A stretch of DNA of 64,000 nucleotides from Phytopseudomonas argentinensis (GCF_900113905.1 NZ_FORC01000004.1:434001-498000); one strand, 5' to 3'; positions 20,329 to 29,197 are shown, counted from the stretch's first letter. The notes: generated by a model from the sequence alone, not told the origin. Made by a program: numbers and translations.

Positions 20329-20721
20329 ATGTCCATGCACCTGATCTACGTCGCTGGCCCGTACCGCGGGCCGGATCGGGCGGCCATTGTCCGCAACATC
20401 GCCGGCGCTCGGGCCGTCGCCATCCATGCCGCCGAGCAAGGCTGGTTCCCGGTCTGCCCGCACCTCAACACTGCGCACATGGAAGAAGACCTGCCCTTCC
20501 CCGACGACTATTGGCTGGCCGGCACCATGCTGCTCATGGAGCAATGCGCCGCCGTCGTCCTGGTGCCCGGCTGGCAGAACAGCACCGGCACCCTCGCCGA
20601 AGTCGCCCGCGCCAAGCAGCTCGGCATCCCCGTCTTCACCAACCACAAGGTGCTGTGCTTCGCCGACGAGTTCCGCGCGCCAGCCACCCCCACTTCCCGG
20701 CCCGCGCCGGGATCGAGGTGA
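20329..20721 (+). CDS. DUF4406, nucleoside 2-deoxyribosyltransferase-like
   Basis: 130 residues. The start MHLIYVAGPYRG, the FPVCPHLNT segment and a late STGTLAEVARAKQLGIPV match DUF4406, a Rossmann-like family related to nucleoside deoxyribosyltransferases. Phage members are thought to act on nucleotides, but activity is untested for most. It lies between the micro-protein and the excisionase-like gene. Confidence 0.8.
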   Translation: MSMHLIYVAGPYRGPDRAAIVRNIAGARAVAIHAAEQGWFPVCPHLNTAHMEEDLPFPDDYWLAGTMLLMEQCAAVVLVPGWQNSTGTLAEVARAKQLGIPVFTNHKVLCFADEFRAPATPTSRPAPGSR

Positions 20722-20723
20722 TT

Positions 20724-21059
20724 ATGTCCGCCGTCCAGCTCACTGAGCCGCTCGACAAACTCTCCGAAAAACAGATGGCCGAGTATCTCGGCACCACGCC
20801 GCGCGCGCTCGAGGCGAAGCGCGCTCGCAAGCAGATCCCTGAGGGGGTCTGGAAGAAGATCGGCAGCCGCATTTTTTACAGCATCAGGAGGTACAACGAA
20901 TGGCAAGAAAGCCTGTGGCACTGCCCGCCGGAATTGAAATTAGGGGCGATGCCATCCGCATCCGGTTCAGTTGGAATCGTAAGCGCTGCTCAGAAACCCT
21001 CTCGTACCCCGCCACGCAAGCGGGCATCAACGCTGCATCCCGTCTACGCGATCAAGTAA
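20724..21059 (+). CDS. Excisionase-like small DNA-binding protein
   Basis: 111 residues from ATG 20724 with gaggtg upstream. The core LSEKQMAEYLGTTPRALEAK, followed by WKKIGSRIFYSIRRYNEW, is a winged-helix of the Xis/MerR-like class. It lies directly upstream of the integrase and overlaps its first 160 bp in another frame. That long overlap means the C-terminal 50 residues are constrained by the integrase frame. Its role would be to bend the attachment site and favour excision. Confidence 0.75.
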   Translation: MSAVQLTEPLDKLSEKQMAEYLGTTPRALEAKRARKQIPEGVWKKIGSRIFYSIRRYNEWQESLWHCPPELKLGAMPSASGSVGIVSAAQKPSRTPPRKRASTLHPVYAIK

Positions 21060-22081
21060 TCCAGCTGATCAAGCTCGGGCTGATGACCGAGCAGAAGTAC
21101 GCCGAGCTCTTCCCCAACTCCCCCAACGCAATCGCCAGCGTAAGCCGTGGCTTCGGTCAGTACGCCCAGGTCTGGCTCGACAGCCGCACCCTGGCCGAGG
21201 GCTCTAGGGACAACTACAAGTCGGCGCTCAACGTGTGGTGGATGCCCTACCTGGCCACCACACCGCTGGCCAACCTGACACCGGCGCTAATGCGCGAGCT
21301 CCTGGTTCAAATGCCCTGGACCAGCAATGCGGTCAAAGCCAACGCCATGACGAAGATCAGCACCATCCTTGATGGAGCCGTTGCCGATCGGCTGATCGCG
21401 GTGAACCCGATGCTGGAACTGGAGAAGCCTGGCCGGGAAACCAAGAAGATCGATCCATTTTCACAGGCCGAGGCGGACAAGATCATCGCGGCCTTCTACG
21501 CGGCCGACCACTGGCCATCGAGGATCTACGGCGCCTTCTTCGAATTCGCCTATTACACCGGCATGCGGCTCGGCGAAATTGCCGCACTGCGCTGGGAAGA
21601 GGTGGACATGCAAAAGCGCGTTGCCCTGGTCTGCCGCGTGGTGGCAAAGAAAAAGATCGTCGAGCGCACCAAGACCAAAAAGGATCGCTACGTGCTGCTC
21701 AACGACCGGGCCATTCACGCGCTGGAGTACGCCAAGGCCTACATCGAGAGGCGCCTGCGCGGGGATGGGCGGCTAGAGGCATTCCCCTACTGTTTCCCGC
21801 CCAGCAAGGGCCAGGTCTACGTCCATCAGACGAGTGACCTGCACCATCAGTGGCGCCCAACCCTGAAAGCGCTGGGTATTCGCTACCGTCCTCCGTACAA
21901 TGCGCGCCACACTTACGCAACCATGTGCCTGATGGCGGGAATGGCCCCGGCCTTCATCGCCAAGCAATTGGGCAACTCGGTGCAGATTCTGCTTTCTCGC
22001 TATGCCCGATGGATCGATGGCGAAGGCGACTGGGCAGAGATGAGCAAACTAAAACTTGCCCCAAATCTGCCCCAAGACTAA
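20900..22081 (+). CDS. int: Phage integrase, tyrosine recombinase with arm-binding domain
   Basis: 393 residues. The N-terminal about 60 residues (GIEIRGDAIRIRFSWNRKRC) are an arm-type DNA-binding domain (DUF3596-like). A core-binding SAM-like domain follows at about 90-190, then the catalytic domain with Arg in YTGMRLGEIAALRW, ARHTYAT for box II, and SVQILLSRYARW, whose Tyr is the nucleophile. It is the last gene of the rightward operon and probably lies beside the attachment site. Together with the 1024 gene the prophage has two unrelated tyrosine recombinases. Confidence 0.95.
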   Translation: MARKPVALPAGIEIRGDAIRIRFSWNRKRCSETLSYPATQAGINAASRLRDQVIQLIKLGLMTEQKYAELFPNSPNAIASVSRGFGQYAQVWLDSRTLAEGSRDNYKSALNVWWMPYLATTPLANLTPALMRELLVQMPWTSNAVKANAMTKISTILDGAVADRLIAVNPMLELEKPGRETKKIDPFSQAEADKIIAAFYAADHWPSRIYGAFFEFAYYTGMRLGEIAALRWEEVDMQKRVALVCRVVAKKKIVERTKTKKDRYVLLNDRAIHALEYAKAYIERRLRGDGRLEAFPYCFPPSKGQVYVHQTSDLHHQWRPTLKALGIRYRPPYNARHTYATMCLMAGMAPAFIAKQLGNSVQILLSRYARWIDGEGDWAEMSKLKLAPNLPQD

Positions 22082-22115
22082 ATCCACACCTCTGAAATAC
22101 GCGAGATAGAGCACT

Positions 22116-23702
22116 TTGATTTCCACCGCTAACATAACCATGCAGTTTGGCGCCAAGCCGCTGTTCGAGAACGTTTCCGTCAAGTTCAACAACGGCAACC
22201 GCTACGGCCTGATCGGCGCCAACGGCTGCGGCAAGTCGACCTTCATGAAAATTCTTGGTGGTGATCTCGAGCCTTCCGGTGGCCAGGTGATGCTCGAGCC
22301 GAACGTGCGCCTGGGCAAGCTGCGCCAGGATCAGTTCGCCTACGAGCAATTCAACGTGATCGATACGGTGATCATGGGCCACGAGGAACTGTGGAAGGTC
22401 AAGGCCGAGCGCGACCGCATCTACTCGCTGCCGGAAATGAGCGAAGAAGACGGCATGAAGGTCGGTGAGCTCGAGGGCGAGTTCGCCGAAATGGACGGCT
22501 ATACCGCCGAGTCCCGCGCAGGCGAGTTGCTGCTCGGCCTGGGCATTCCGCTGGAGCAACACTTCGGCCCGATGAGCGAAGTGGCGCCCGGCTGGAAGCT
22601 GCGCGTGCTGCTGGCCCAGGCACTGTTCTCCGATCCGGACGTGCTGCTGCTCGATGAGCCGACCAACCACCTGGACATCAACACCATCCGCTGGCTGGAA
22701 ACCATCCTCACGGCGCGTAACAGCACCATGATCATCATTTCCCACGACCGTCACTTCCTGAACTCGGTCTGCACCCACATGGCGGACCTGGATTACGGCG
22801 AGCTGCGCCTGTTCCCGGGCAACTACGACGAGTACATGACTGCCGCGACCCAGTCCCGCGAGCAGTTGCTGGCCGACAACGCCAAGAAGAAGGCGCAGAT
22901 TTCCGAGCTGCAGAGCTTCGTCAGCCGCTTCTCGGCCAACGCCTCGAAAGCCAAGCAGGCCACCAGCCGTGCCAAGCAGATCGACAAGATCCAGCTGGCC
23001 GAGGTCAAGCCGTCGAGCCGGGTGAGCCCGTTCATTCGTTTCGAGCAGACCAAGAAGCTGCATCGCCAGGCGGTGACCATCGAGAAACTCAGCAAGGCAT
23101 TCGACGACAAGGTACTGTTCAAAAACTTCAGTTTCACCGTCGAAGCCGGCGAGCGCGTGGCGATCATCGGCCCCAACGGTATCGGCAAGACCACCCTGCT
23201 GCGTACCCTGGTCGGCGAACTGCAGCCCGATGCCGGCGCTGTGAAATGGACCGAGAGTGCCGATGTCGGGTACTACGCCCAGGACCACGCTCACGACTTC
23301 GAAGATGACGTGACCCTGTTCGACTGGATGGGCCAGTGGACCACCGGCGAGCAAGTGATTCGCGGCACCCTGGGCCGCATGCTGTTCTCCAACGACGAGA
23401 TTCTCAAGTCGGTCAAGGTCATCTCCGGTGGTGAGCAGGGCCGCATGCTGTTCGGCAAGCTGATCCTGCAAAAGCCCAACGTGCTGGTGATGGACGAACC
23501 GACCAACCACCTGGACATGGAATCCATCGAGGCCCTCAACCTGGCGCTGGAAAACTACCCGGGCACGCTGATCTTCGTCAGCCATGACCGCGAGTTCGTC
23601 GGCTCCCTGGCCACGCGCATCATCGAGCTGTCGGATAACGGCGTCACCGACTTCAGCGGCACCTACGACGACTACCTGCGCAGCCAGGGCATCATCGTTT
23701 GA
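22116..23702 (+). CDS. ybiT: ABC-F ATPase, YbiT type
   Basis: 528 residues from a TTG at 22116 (ISTANITMQFG corresponds to the start of E. coli YbiT). Two ABC domains have Walker A GANGCGKST and GPNGIGKTT, and two LLLDEPTNHLD/VMDEPTNHLD Walker B segments. There is no membrane domain. ABC-F proteins bind the ribosomal E site and ease stalled translation. The start codon is only 34 bp after the integrase stop and the ribosome site is poor. The native promoter may have been displaced or rebuilt by phage integration. Confidence 0.9.
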   Translation: MISTANITMQFGAKPLFENVSVKFNNGNRYGLIGANGCGKSTFMKILGGDLEPSGGQVMLEPNVRLGKLRQDQFAYEQFNVIDTVIMGHEELWKVKAERDRIYSLPEMSEEDGMKVGELEGEFAEMDGYTAESRAGELLLGLGIPLEQHFGPMSEVAPGWKLRVLLAQALFSDPDVLLLDEPTNHLDINTIRWLETILTARNSTMIIISHDRHFLNSVCTHMADLDYGELRLFPGNYDEYMTAATQSREQLLADNAKKKAQISELQSFVSRFSANASKAKQATSRAKQIDKIQLAEVKPSSRVSPFIRFEQTKKLHRQAVTIEKLSKAFDDKVLFKNFSFTVEAGERVAIIGPNGIGKTTLLRTLVGELQPDAGAVKWTESADVGYYAQDHAHDFEDDVTLFDWMGQWTTGEQVIRGTLGRMLFSNDEILKSVKVISGGEQGRMLFGKLILQKPNVLVMDEPTNHLDMESIEALNLALENYPGTLIFVSHDREFVGSLATRIIELSDNGVTDFSGTYDDYLRSQGIIV

Positions 23703-23725
23703 TCGGCTGAGCCGGCGTTACCAGA

Positions 23726-23758
23726 AGCCCCGTCATCCCCTGGATGGCGGGGCTTTTT
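23726..23758 (+). terminator. Intrinsic terminator after ybiT
   Basis: AGCCCCGTCATCC (23726-23738), loop CCT, GGATGGCGGGGCT (23742-23754), then a T-run to 23758. The stem is 13 bp with one G-T wobble. Confidence 0.9.
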
Positions 23759-23844
23759 CATGTGTGCGGAAGTTAGCTTCGCAGGCTGGGCCGATATCGG
23801 TTGCAACCTGCGGACCTTGGCGATAGCCGATATCAGACTTCCCT

Positions 23845-23908
23845 GTGGGAGCGGGCGGGGACGCCTAATCCATGCCCGCGATTTTTCGCGCGCATGGCGC
23901 GCTCCCAC
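23845..23908. repeat. REP-like palindrome, copy 1
   Basis: Starts GTGGGAGCGGGC and ends GCGCGCTCCCAC, an imperfect palindrome with a partly palindromic centre (CGCGATTTTTCGCG). It is the same family as the 23966 and 47630 elements and typical of pseudomonad intergenic REP/BIME sequences. Confidence 0.75.
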
Positions 23909-23965
23909 ATTCGCAATCTCTCATCAGCTCTGCAGTAAGCCTTTAGAGCGCCGGGCGTGGGTTTC

Positions 23966-24034
23966 GTGGGAGCGGCTTTTGGCTGCGATGCTATCGGCTA
24001 TTTCAAGGCCGATCGCGGCTAAAGCCGCTCCCAC
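23966..24034. repeat. REP-like palindrome, copy 2
   Basis: GTGGGAGCGGCTTT at the left and AAAGCCGCTCCCAC at the right are perfect inverted arms, with a weaker internal repeat (GGCTGCGATGC/GATCGCGGCT). It lies 57 bp from copy 1, forming a pair. Confidence 0.8.
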
Positions 24035-24094
24035 ATTCTTGCATCGCGCCTCACGGCATCTCGTGCACACTCATATGGCATCGAGCCTGTCGGC

Positions 24095-24163
24095 GTAGCC
24101 TGGGTTGATCATCGCGATACCCAGGAGATTTTCCCGGGTGTCGCTGCGCTCGACCCGGGCTAC
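24095..24163. repeat. Inverted 'gtagccYggg' repeat pair
   Basis: GTAGCCTGGGTTGATCATCG at the left faces the reverse complement of GTAGCCCGGGTCGAGCGCAG at the right, around TACCCAGGAGATTTTCCCGG. This is a second class of small intergenic repeat common in Pseudomonas. Confidence 0.55.
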
Positions 24164-24185
24164 CGAATTTCAGGCGTCCAGATAC

Positions 24186-24213
24186 AAAAACGCCGCTCAT
24201 AGAGCGGCGTTTT
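24186..24213 (-). terminator. Intrinsic terminator of htpG (bidirectional form)
   Basis: CGCCGCTC (24191-24198), loop ATA, GAGCGGCG (24202-24209), with an A-run on the left and a T-run on the right, so it can stop transcription from either side. It lies 17 bp after the htpG stop. Confidence 0.9.
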
Positions 24214-24230
24214 ACGTTGCGGCTAACCGA

Positions 24231-26135
24231 TCAGGCGGAGAGCTCGACCAATAGCTTGTTCAAGCGCTGCACGTAAGCGGCCGGGTCTTTCAGGCTGTCG
24301 CCTGCAGCCAGCGCGGCCTGGTCGAAGAGGATGTGCGACAGGTCGCCAAAGCGATCTTCATCCGGTTCGGCATCCAGCTTCTCGATCAGCGGGTGGTTCG
24401 GATTGAATTCGAAGATCGGCTTCGAATCCGGCACCTTCTGCCCGCTGGCTTCGAGGATCTGGCGCATTTGCAGGCCCAGATCCTGTTCACCGATGGCCAG
24501 GATCGCTGGCGAGTCGGTCAGGCGGTGGGACACGCGCACTTCCGCGACCTGCTCGCCCAGGGCAGTCTTCAGGCGTTCGACCAAACCTTCCTTGCTCTTG
24601 GCGACTTCTTCCTGGGCTTTCTTGTCCTCTTCCGAGTCCAGGGAACCCAGGTCCAGGTCACCGCGGGCCACGTCGACGAAGCTCTTGCCGTCGAACTCGG
24701 TCAGGTAGCTCATCAGCCACTCGTCGATGCGGTCGGTGAGCAGCAGCACTTCGATGCCTTTCTTGCGGAAAACTTCCAGGTGCGGGCTGTTCTTGACCTG
24801 CGCGTAGGATTCACCGGTGAGGAAGTAGATCTTGTCCTGGCCTTCCTTCAGGCGGCTGACGTAGTCGCCCAGGGAAACCACCTGCTCGCCCTCGCCTTCG
24901 GTGGTCGAGGCGAAACGCAGCAGGCCGGCGATCTTCTCCTTGTTGGCGAAGTCTTCCGCCGGGCCTTCCTTGAGCACCTGGCCGAAGTTCTTCCAGAACG
25001 TCTTGTACCGCTCGGGCTCGTTCTTGGCCAGTTTCTCCAGCATGTCGAGCACGCGCTTGGTCAGCGCCGACTTCATGGAGTCGATCACCGGATCCTTCTG
25101 CAGGATCTCGCGCGACACGTTCAGCGACAGGTCGTTGGAGTCGACCACACCTTTGATGAAGCGCAGGTACAGCGGCAGGAACTCGTCGGCCTGGTCCATG
25201 ATGAACACGCGCTGCACGTACAGCTTCAGGCCGCGAGGCGCTTCACGCTGGTACAGGTCGAACGGCGCACGGCCGGGTACGTACAGCAGCGAGGTGTATT
25301 CCAGCTTGCCTTCGACCTTGTTGTGGCTCCAGCTCAGCGGGTTGTCGAAGTCATGGGAAACGTGTTTGTAGAATTCCTGGTACTGCTCGTCGGTAACCTC
25401 GGTACGCGGGCGCGTCCACAGCGCGCTGGCGCGGTTGACCACTTCCCACTCGGGCTCCGCAGGCTTGTCCTTCTCCTCGCCGTGGAATTCCTTCGGCAGC
25501 TCGATCGGCAGGCCGATATGGTCGGAGTACTTCTTGATGACGTTGCGCAAGCGCCAGCCATCGGCGAACTCTCCTTCACCGCTTTTCAGGTGCAGCACGA
25601 TGCGGGTACCGCGCTCGGCCTTCTCGACGGTAGCGATCTCGAAGTCGCCCTCGCCTTTGGACGCCCAGTGCACGCCTTCGCCAGCCGACAGACCAGCGCG
25701 ACGGGTGAACACCTCGACCTTGTCGGCGACGATGAACGCCGAATAGAAGCCCACGCCGAATTGACCGATCAGGCTCGAGTCCTTCTTCTGGTCGCCGGAG
25801 AGGTTCTTCAGGAAGTCAGCAGTGCCGGACTTGGCGATGGTGCCCAGGTGCGCGATGGTTTCTTCGCGGCTCATGCCGATGCCGTTGTCTTCGAGGGTGA
25901 CGGTCTTGGCGTCCTTGTCGAAGCTCACACGGATTTTCAGATCGGAGCCACCTTCGAGCAGCTCAGGCTTGGCCAGCGCCTCGAAACGCAGCTTGTCGAC
26001 GGCGTCGGAGGCGTTGGAGATCAACTCGCGCAGGAAGATTTCCTTGTTGGAATACAGCGAGTGAATCATGAGGTGCAGCAGCTGCTTTACCTCGGTCTGG
26101 AAGCCCAGGGTTTCTTTTTGAGTTTCCACACTCAT
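24231..26135 (-). CDS. htpG: Hsp90-family chaperone HtpG
   Basis: 634 residues from the ATG at 26135 (MSVETQKETLGFQTEV). An in-frame ATG two codons upstream at 26141 is also possible. The GHKL ATPase motifs are clear: ELISNASDAVDKLRFEAL, EDNGIGM and GQFGVGFYSAF. Middle and C-terminal dimerisation domains follow at normal length. It is a cytosolic stress chaperone acting with the DnaK system. It stands alone with its own terminator. Confidence 0.97.
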   Translation of the reverse strand: MSVETQKETLGFQTEVKQLLHLMIHSLYSNKEIFLRELISNASDAVDKLRFEALAKPELLEGGSDLKIRVSFDKDAKTVTLEDNGIGMSREETIAHLGTIAKSGTADFLKNLSGDQKKDSSLIGQFGVGFYSAFIVADKVEVFTRRAGLSAGEGVHWASKGEGDFEIATVEKAERGTRIVLHLKSGEGEFADGWRLRNVIKKYSDHIGLPIELPKEFHGEEKDKPAEPEWEVVNRASALWTRPRTEVTDEQYQEFYKHVSHDFDNPLSWSHNKVEGKLEYTSLLYVPGRAPFDLYQREAPRGLKLYVQRVFIMDQADEFLPLYLRFIKGVVDSNDLSLNVSREILQKDPVIDSMKSALTKRVLDMLEKLAKNEPERYKTFWKNFGQVLKEGPAEDFANKEKIAGLLRFASTTEGEGEQVVSLGDYVSRLKEGQDKIYFLTGESYAQVKNSPHLEVFRKKGIEVLLLTDRIDEWLMSYLTEFDGKSFVDVARGDLDLGSLDSEEDKKAQEEVAKSKEGLVERLKTALGEQVAEVRVSHRLTDSPAILAIGEQDLGLQMRQILEASGQKVPDSKPIFEFNPNHPLIEKLDAEPDEDRFGDLSHILFDQAALAAGDSLKDPAAYVQRLNKLLVELSA

Positions 26136-26215
26136 GGTCATCTAACTCCACATTGATGGCTAAGCCGCGGTACGGCGGATGACCATCAGGTGGGGGCGGC
26201 GTGGAGAAATTCAAG

Positions 26216-27457
26216 TCACTCGTCGATGCGCTCCACATGCACGACATCTGCCGGAGCAATGGTAAAGCGCGCCTCGCCCGAGCCATTCAGACGCTGGCGC
26301 AGCACCAATTGCCCCTGCTCGTCGATGCCGGCGAACTGGCCCTGAACCGCGCTGCCCTTCTCGCTGAACAGGCGCATGGGCTGGTTGACGTAGCGCTGCG
26401 GTTCGGCGATCAGGCGCGCCAGGGTGAGCTCCGGGCGGGCCTCGGGCTGCGCTGGCGGCGGGGTCGCCACAGGCTTGGCGGCAGCAGCGTTCGGCGCGGA
26501 TTCATGGGTTTCAGGCAACGCGGGGAAATGGTCATCGTCGACCCGCCAGCCGAGCTGCGGGTGCTTGCTCAGGCGCATTGGTACAAGTTGCTCCTGGCCA
26601 CCCACCCGCGCCTGCACGTCGAGCGTCAGGCTGCCGGAGCTCATATCGTGCAGCGGTAGCGGCGCGAGTTGGACATCACGGCTGGCGAAGCGTCGCTGCA
26701 GGTAGTCGGTTATCAGGTAAGCGAGGGTATCGCGCGAATCGACCGTGCGGTCCACCTTGCCCTGCTGGTAACGCAGGCCATTGCGAAACAGCTCGACCTT
26801 GCCGGTCAGGGTGGTCCGGAACTGCGCCGGCAACACCAGGTGAAACTCGCCCACCAGGCGGTTCGGCTCCTCGGGGCGCAGATCCAGGTGCAGGGTATAA
26901 CCGCCCTTGAGCTGGCGAGCCTCGGGCAGATCCTGGTCGGGCAGCAACCAGCTCAGGTCGATTTCCGGCAATTGCCCTGGATCATCGGGCAGCACATCCA
27001 GCCGCAAGCCATCGGCGCTTGTTGGCAGACCGCGGATGCTCAGCTCACGGCGCGCGAAGAAATCCTGCCCCTCACGCAGGCTGAGCACACCGTCGATGAT
27101 TTCAGCCTCTTGGGGCGCAAACGGCTCACCGTTGAGCTGACCATGTAACTGGATATTCAGCTCGCCAGGTGCTTGTTGTTCAGGTTGCAGCCACTGCAGG
27201 CCGATGATGGCCTCCAGGCGCTGCGGATCCTGCCCCGCCATCACCGCCAGCCCGACGATCAGGGGGATCATGCCCAGGGCGCAACAGCCCAGCGGCTGCC
27301 GGGCGCGACGCCAGTGAGCGACGATGAACAGCAGCGTCAACGGCGGCAGCAGGCACGCCCAACCCCACAACAGGCCGGTGGCGAAACCACGCATCACCAA
27401 TAGCACCAGGCCAACGAGGATCAGCAGCAGGCCACCCAGGATCAACAACGCATCCAT
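26216..27457 (-). CDS. Membrane-anchored protein of unknown function, 413 aa
   Basis: The N-terminal 75 residues hold three hydrophobic segments (LLILGGLLLILVGLVLLVMR, WACLLPPLTLLFIVAH, GMIPLIVGLAVMAG). They are followed by a large soluble beta-rich part with repeated strand patterns (ELNIQLHGQLNGEPF, GYTLHLDLRPEE), a Pro/Ala linker near residue 330, and a small C-terminal domain. The topology suggests a periplasmic body tethered to the inner membrane. I do not recognise a family. It is downstream of no obvious partner. Confidence 0.75.
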   Translation of the reverse strand: MDALLILGGLLLILVGLVLLVMRGFATGLLWGWACLLPPLTLLFIVAHWRRARQPLGCCALGMIPLIVGLAVMAGQDPQRLEAIIGLQWLQPEQQAPGELNIQLHGQLNGEPFAPQEAEIIDGVLSLREGQDFFARRELSIRGLPTSADGLRLDVLPDDPGQLPEIDLSWLLPDQDLPEARQLKGGYTLHLDLRPEEPNRLVGEFHLVLPAQFRTTLTGKVELFRNGLRYQQGKVDRTVDSRDTLAYLITDYLQRRFASRDVQLAPLPLHDMSSGSLTLDVQARVGGQEQLVPMRLSKHPQLGWRVDDDHFPALPETHESAPNAAAAKPVATPPPAQPEARPELTLARLIAEPQRYVNQPMRLFSEKGSAVQGQFAGIDEQGQLVLRQRLNGSGEARFTIAPADVVHVERIDE

Positions 27458-27717
27458 TCCAGTTCCTTAGATCAATAGCCAGAAGCCGGCAGGAGCGCTG
27501 GGCTGCCTGCCGTAAACAGCGCCACGATAATGATCGCGGCCGCCGCGTTCCATCGACGCGTCGAGTATTTTCGCTTTTTCGCCACAGGGCCCTGGATTGG
27601 TGCTTTCACCGGCACGGACGAGGCAAAAAAGAGCATCGGCGCAAAGTCAGTGAACTTATCGCGCCATCAAGGCCTCGAAAAACGGGAATGGTCTTTACCC
27701 AAAGGAGAAACACCACC

Positions 27718-28011
27718 ATGCAAAAATCAGTCGCTTACGCCTTCATGCTGGCTGCCACGCTGGGCCTTGCGGCCTGTGACAAGCCGTCCGAAAACAAAGC
27801 TCAAGATGCTCAGGAAGCACGTACCGAAGCTCAAGAGTCGATGAACGACGCCGCCAAAGAAAGCAACGAAGCCGCCCAGAAAGAATCCGAGGCCGCTCAA
27901 GAGCGCGCCAACGAGCAGCAAGAAGAAGCGCAAACCCCGCCAGCTACCGCGCCGGCAGAGCCTGCCGCCCCTGCTGATCCAGCGGCCCCCGCTGCACCGA
28001 AGCAGCAGTAA
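27718..28011 (+). CDS. Small Ala/Glu-rich lipoprotein
   Basis: 97 residues from ATG 27718, with an aaaggaga ribosome site. The signal peptide ends in a lipobox (LGLAAC, Cys20). The mature part is a long charged helix (QDAQEARTEAQESMNDAAKE), followed by a Pro/Ala tail (PAEPAAPADPAAPAAP) that resembles envelope or cell-wall-spanning linkers. It is probably an outer-membrane-tethered coiled-coil lipoprotein; partner unknown. Confidence 0.85.
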   Translation: MQKSVAYAFMLAATLGLAACDKPSENKAQDAQEARTEAQESMNDAAKESNEAAQKESEAAQERANEQQEEAQTPPATAPAEPAAPADPAAPAAPKQQ

Positions 28012-28073
28012 GCTGACATCTTCCGTTACCCGCAGCCTGCTGCGGGTAACGCCCTCTCTGCATCGCTCCCGCC

Positions 28074-28466
28074 TCAACGCATCGCTGGTGTCAGCATCAG
28101 CAACAGCGTGCATCCCATACCCACTGCCCATACCAGGCTGCGCTGCCAATGCAGATCGGCCCAGTAGAACAGCAGATACAGCACTCGCGCGATCACGAAT
28201 ATCACCGCCAGCCAGTCGACCAGCCAACCGCTGCTCTGGGTAACGTGAGCCATCAGCACGCCTACTGCAAATAGTGGGAAGGCTTCGAAGCTGTTCTGGT
28301 GAGCGGCCAGCGCCCGCGCGCCAAAACCGGTCAGGCGTGCCTGCTGGGCGCGCGGATGATGGTTGTCATAGCTGCCGCCCTCCTGCTTCATCGCCCTGGC
28401 CAGCGGCGCCTTGGCGATGAAGATCAGCAAGGCGCTGATGAAAATGCACCAGAATGGAATGCTCAC
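28074..28466 (-). CDS. MAPEG-family membrane protein
   Basis: 130 residues from a GTG at 28466 that overlaps the DUF599 stop (GTGA). Four hydrophobic segments, with the MAPEG hallmarks RLTGFGARALAAHQNSFEAF, ending in LLLMLTPAMR. The family includes glutathione-linked membrane enzymes; bacterial members of this short type are mostly uncharacterised. It is co-transcribed with the DUF599 gene. Confidence 0.85.
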   Translation of the reverse strand: MSIPFWCIFISALLIFIAKAPLARAMKQEGGSYDNHHPRAQQARLTGFGARALAAHQNSFEAFPLFAVGVLMAHVTQSSGWLVDWLAVIFVIARVLYLLFYWADLHWQRSLVWAVGMGCTLLLMLTPAMR

Positions 28467-29197
28467 TCGCTTTTCTCCTTGGCCGGCTCGAACGTCGGCG
28501 TCTGTGTGTAAACCATCACTTCGAGTACATCCGAGTGGAACTCGCGGCGGTAGAGCACCACCACCACGCCAGCACTGACCAGCATGAAGAACCAGGGGTT
28601 GATGAACCAAGCCAAGGTTGCCATGCCGAAATAATAGGCGCGCAAGCCATAGTTGAACTGGTTGGCCGCCATCGAAATGACCCGCGCGGTGCGCTCGGCA
28701 AAGGCCTTACGCTCCTGCTCGGTCACGTGGCGCTCGCCAATCATCGGTGCCGAACCCACCAGCACGGCAGCGAAGTTGTACTGGCGCATGCACCAGCTGA
28801 AGGTAAAGAAGGCGTAGACGAACACCACGCCCAGGCACAGCAGCTTGACCTCGGAAATACCGCGGCTGGCCGACTGCACGAACGGCAGGTCGGCGAGCAG
28901 CGACACCGCACGATCCGAAGCGCCGAGCACGGTGAGGATACCGGCCAGAATGATCAGAGTACTGGAGGCGAAAAACGAGGCGTTACGTTCGAGATTGCCG
29001 ATCACGTTGGCATCGGCGATACGGTTCTCGCGCAGCAGCATGCGGCGCATCCAGTCCTCGCGATACAGGTGCAACACGCTGGCCAGGCAGGGTGTGGTGC
29101 GGCCCTTGGCATGGGCATAACGGGTGTAACCCGCCCAGCACAGGACGAACCAGCAGGCGGCAATCAGGTGGTGGAGGTAGTCTTCGCTGATGGACAT
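28463..29197 (-). CDS. DUF599 membrane protein
   Basis: 244 residues with an N-terminal hydrophobic helix (HHLIAACWFVLCWAGYTRYA) and three more membrane segments. Conserved DUF599 stretches include WMRRMLLRENRIADANVIGN and FNYGLRAYYFGMATLAWFIN. The function is unknown. It forms a two-gene operon with the MAPEG gene. Confidence 0.85.
   Translation of the reverse strand: MSISEDYLHHLIAACWFVLCWAGYTRYAHAKGRTTPCLASVLHLYREDWMRRMLLRENRIADANVIGNLERNASFFASSTLIILAGILTVLGASDRAVSLLADLPFVQSASRGISEVKLLCLGVVFVYAFFTFSWCMRQYNFAAVLVGSAPMIGERHVTEQERKAFAERTARVISMAANQFNYGLRAYYFGMATLAWFINPWFFMLVSAGVVVVLYRREFHSDVLEVMVYTQTPTFEPAKEKSE

Larger units (their letters stand above)
1..22081. mobile_element. Partial lambda-like prophage (integration, early, immunity and replication regions)
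   Basis: Phage-type genes fill this stretch: integrase and excisionase-like gene at the right end, divergent cI/cro-like genes with palindromic operators, DnaT- and DnaC-type replication genes, VRR-NUC nuclease, Lar-like, DUF551 and DUF4406 small genes, with many 4-bp ATGA/GTGA overlaps. No capsid, tail or lysis gene is present, so the structural arm must lie left of position 1. The right boundary is near the integrase stop (22081), since the ABC-F gene that follows is a backbone gene. No att core could be identified from one end alone. Whether the prophage is intact cannot be judged here. Confidence 0.9.
23703..24230. other. 528-bp intergenic region with terminators and repeats, no gene
   Basis: Between the convergent ybiT and htpG genes. 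It contains the ybiT terminator, two REP-like elements, another inverted repeat of the 'gtagcc(t/c)ggg' kind and the htpG terminator. Short frames here are made of repeat sequence and look non-coding. Confidence 0.75.

Noticed and set aside
22060..22140. tRNA gene as integration target at the prophage edge
   Set aside because: No cloverleaf or CCA end could be drawn between the integrase and ybiT.
21954..23585. 543-codon minus-strand frame opposite ybiT
   Set aside because: Antisense shadow of a conserved ABC-F gene; its composition is Leu/Gln/His-rich without motifs.
24333..26156. 607-codon plus-strand frame opposite htpG
   Set aside because: Antisense shadow; the opposite strand encodes a full-length Hsp90 protein.
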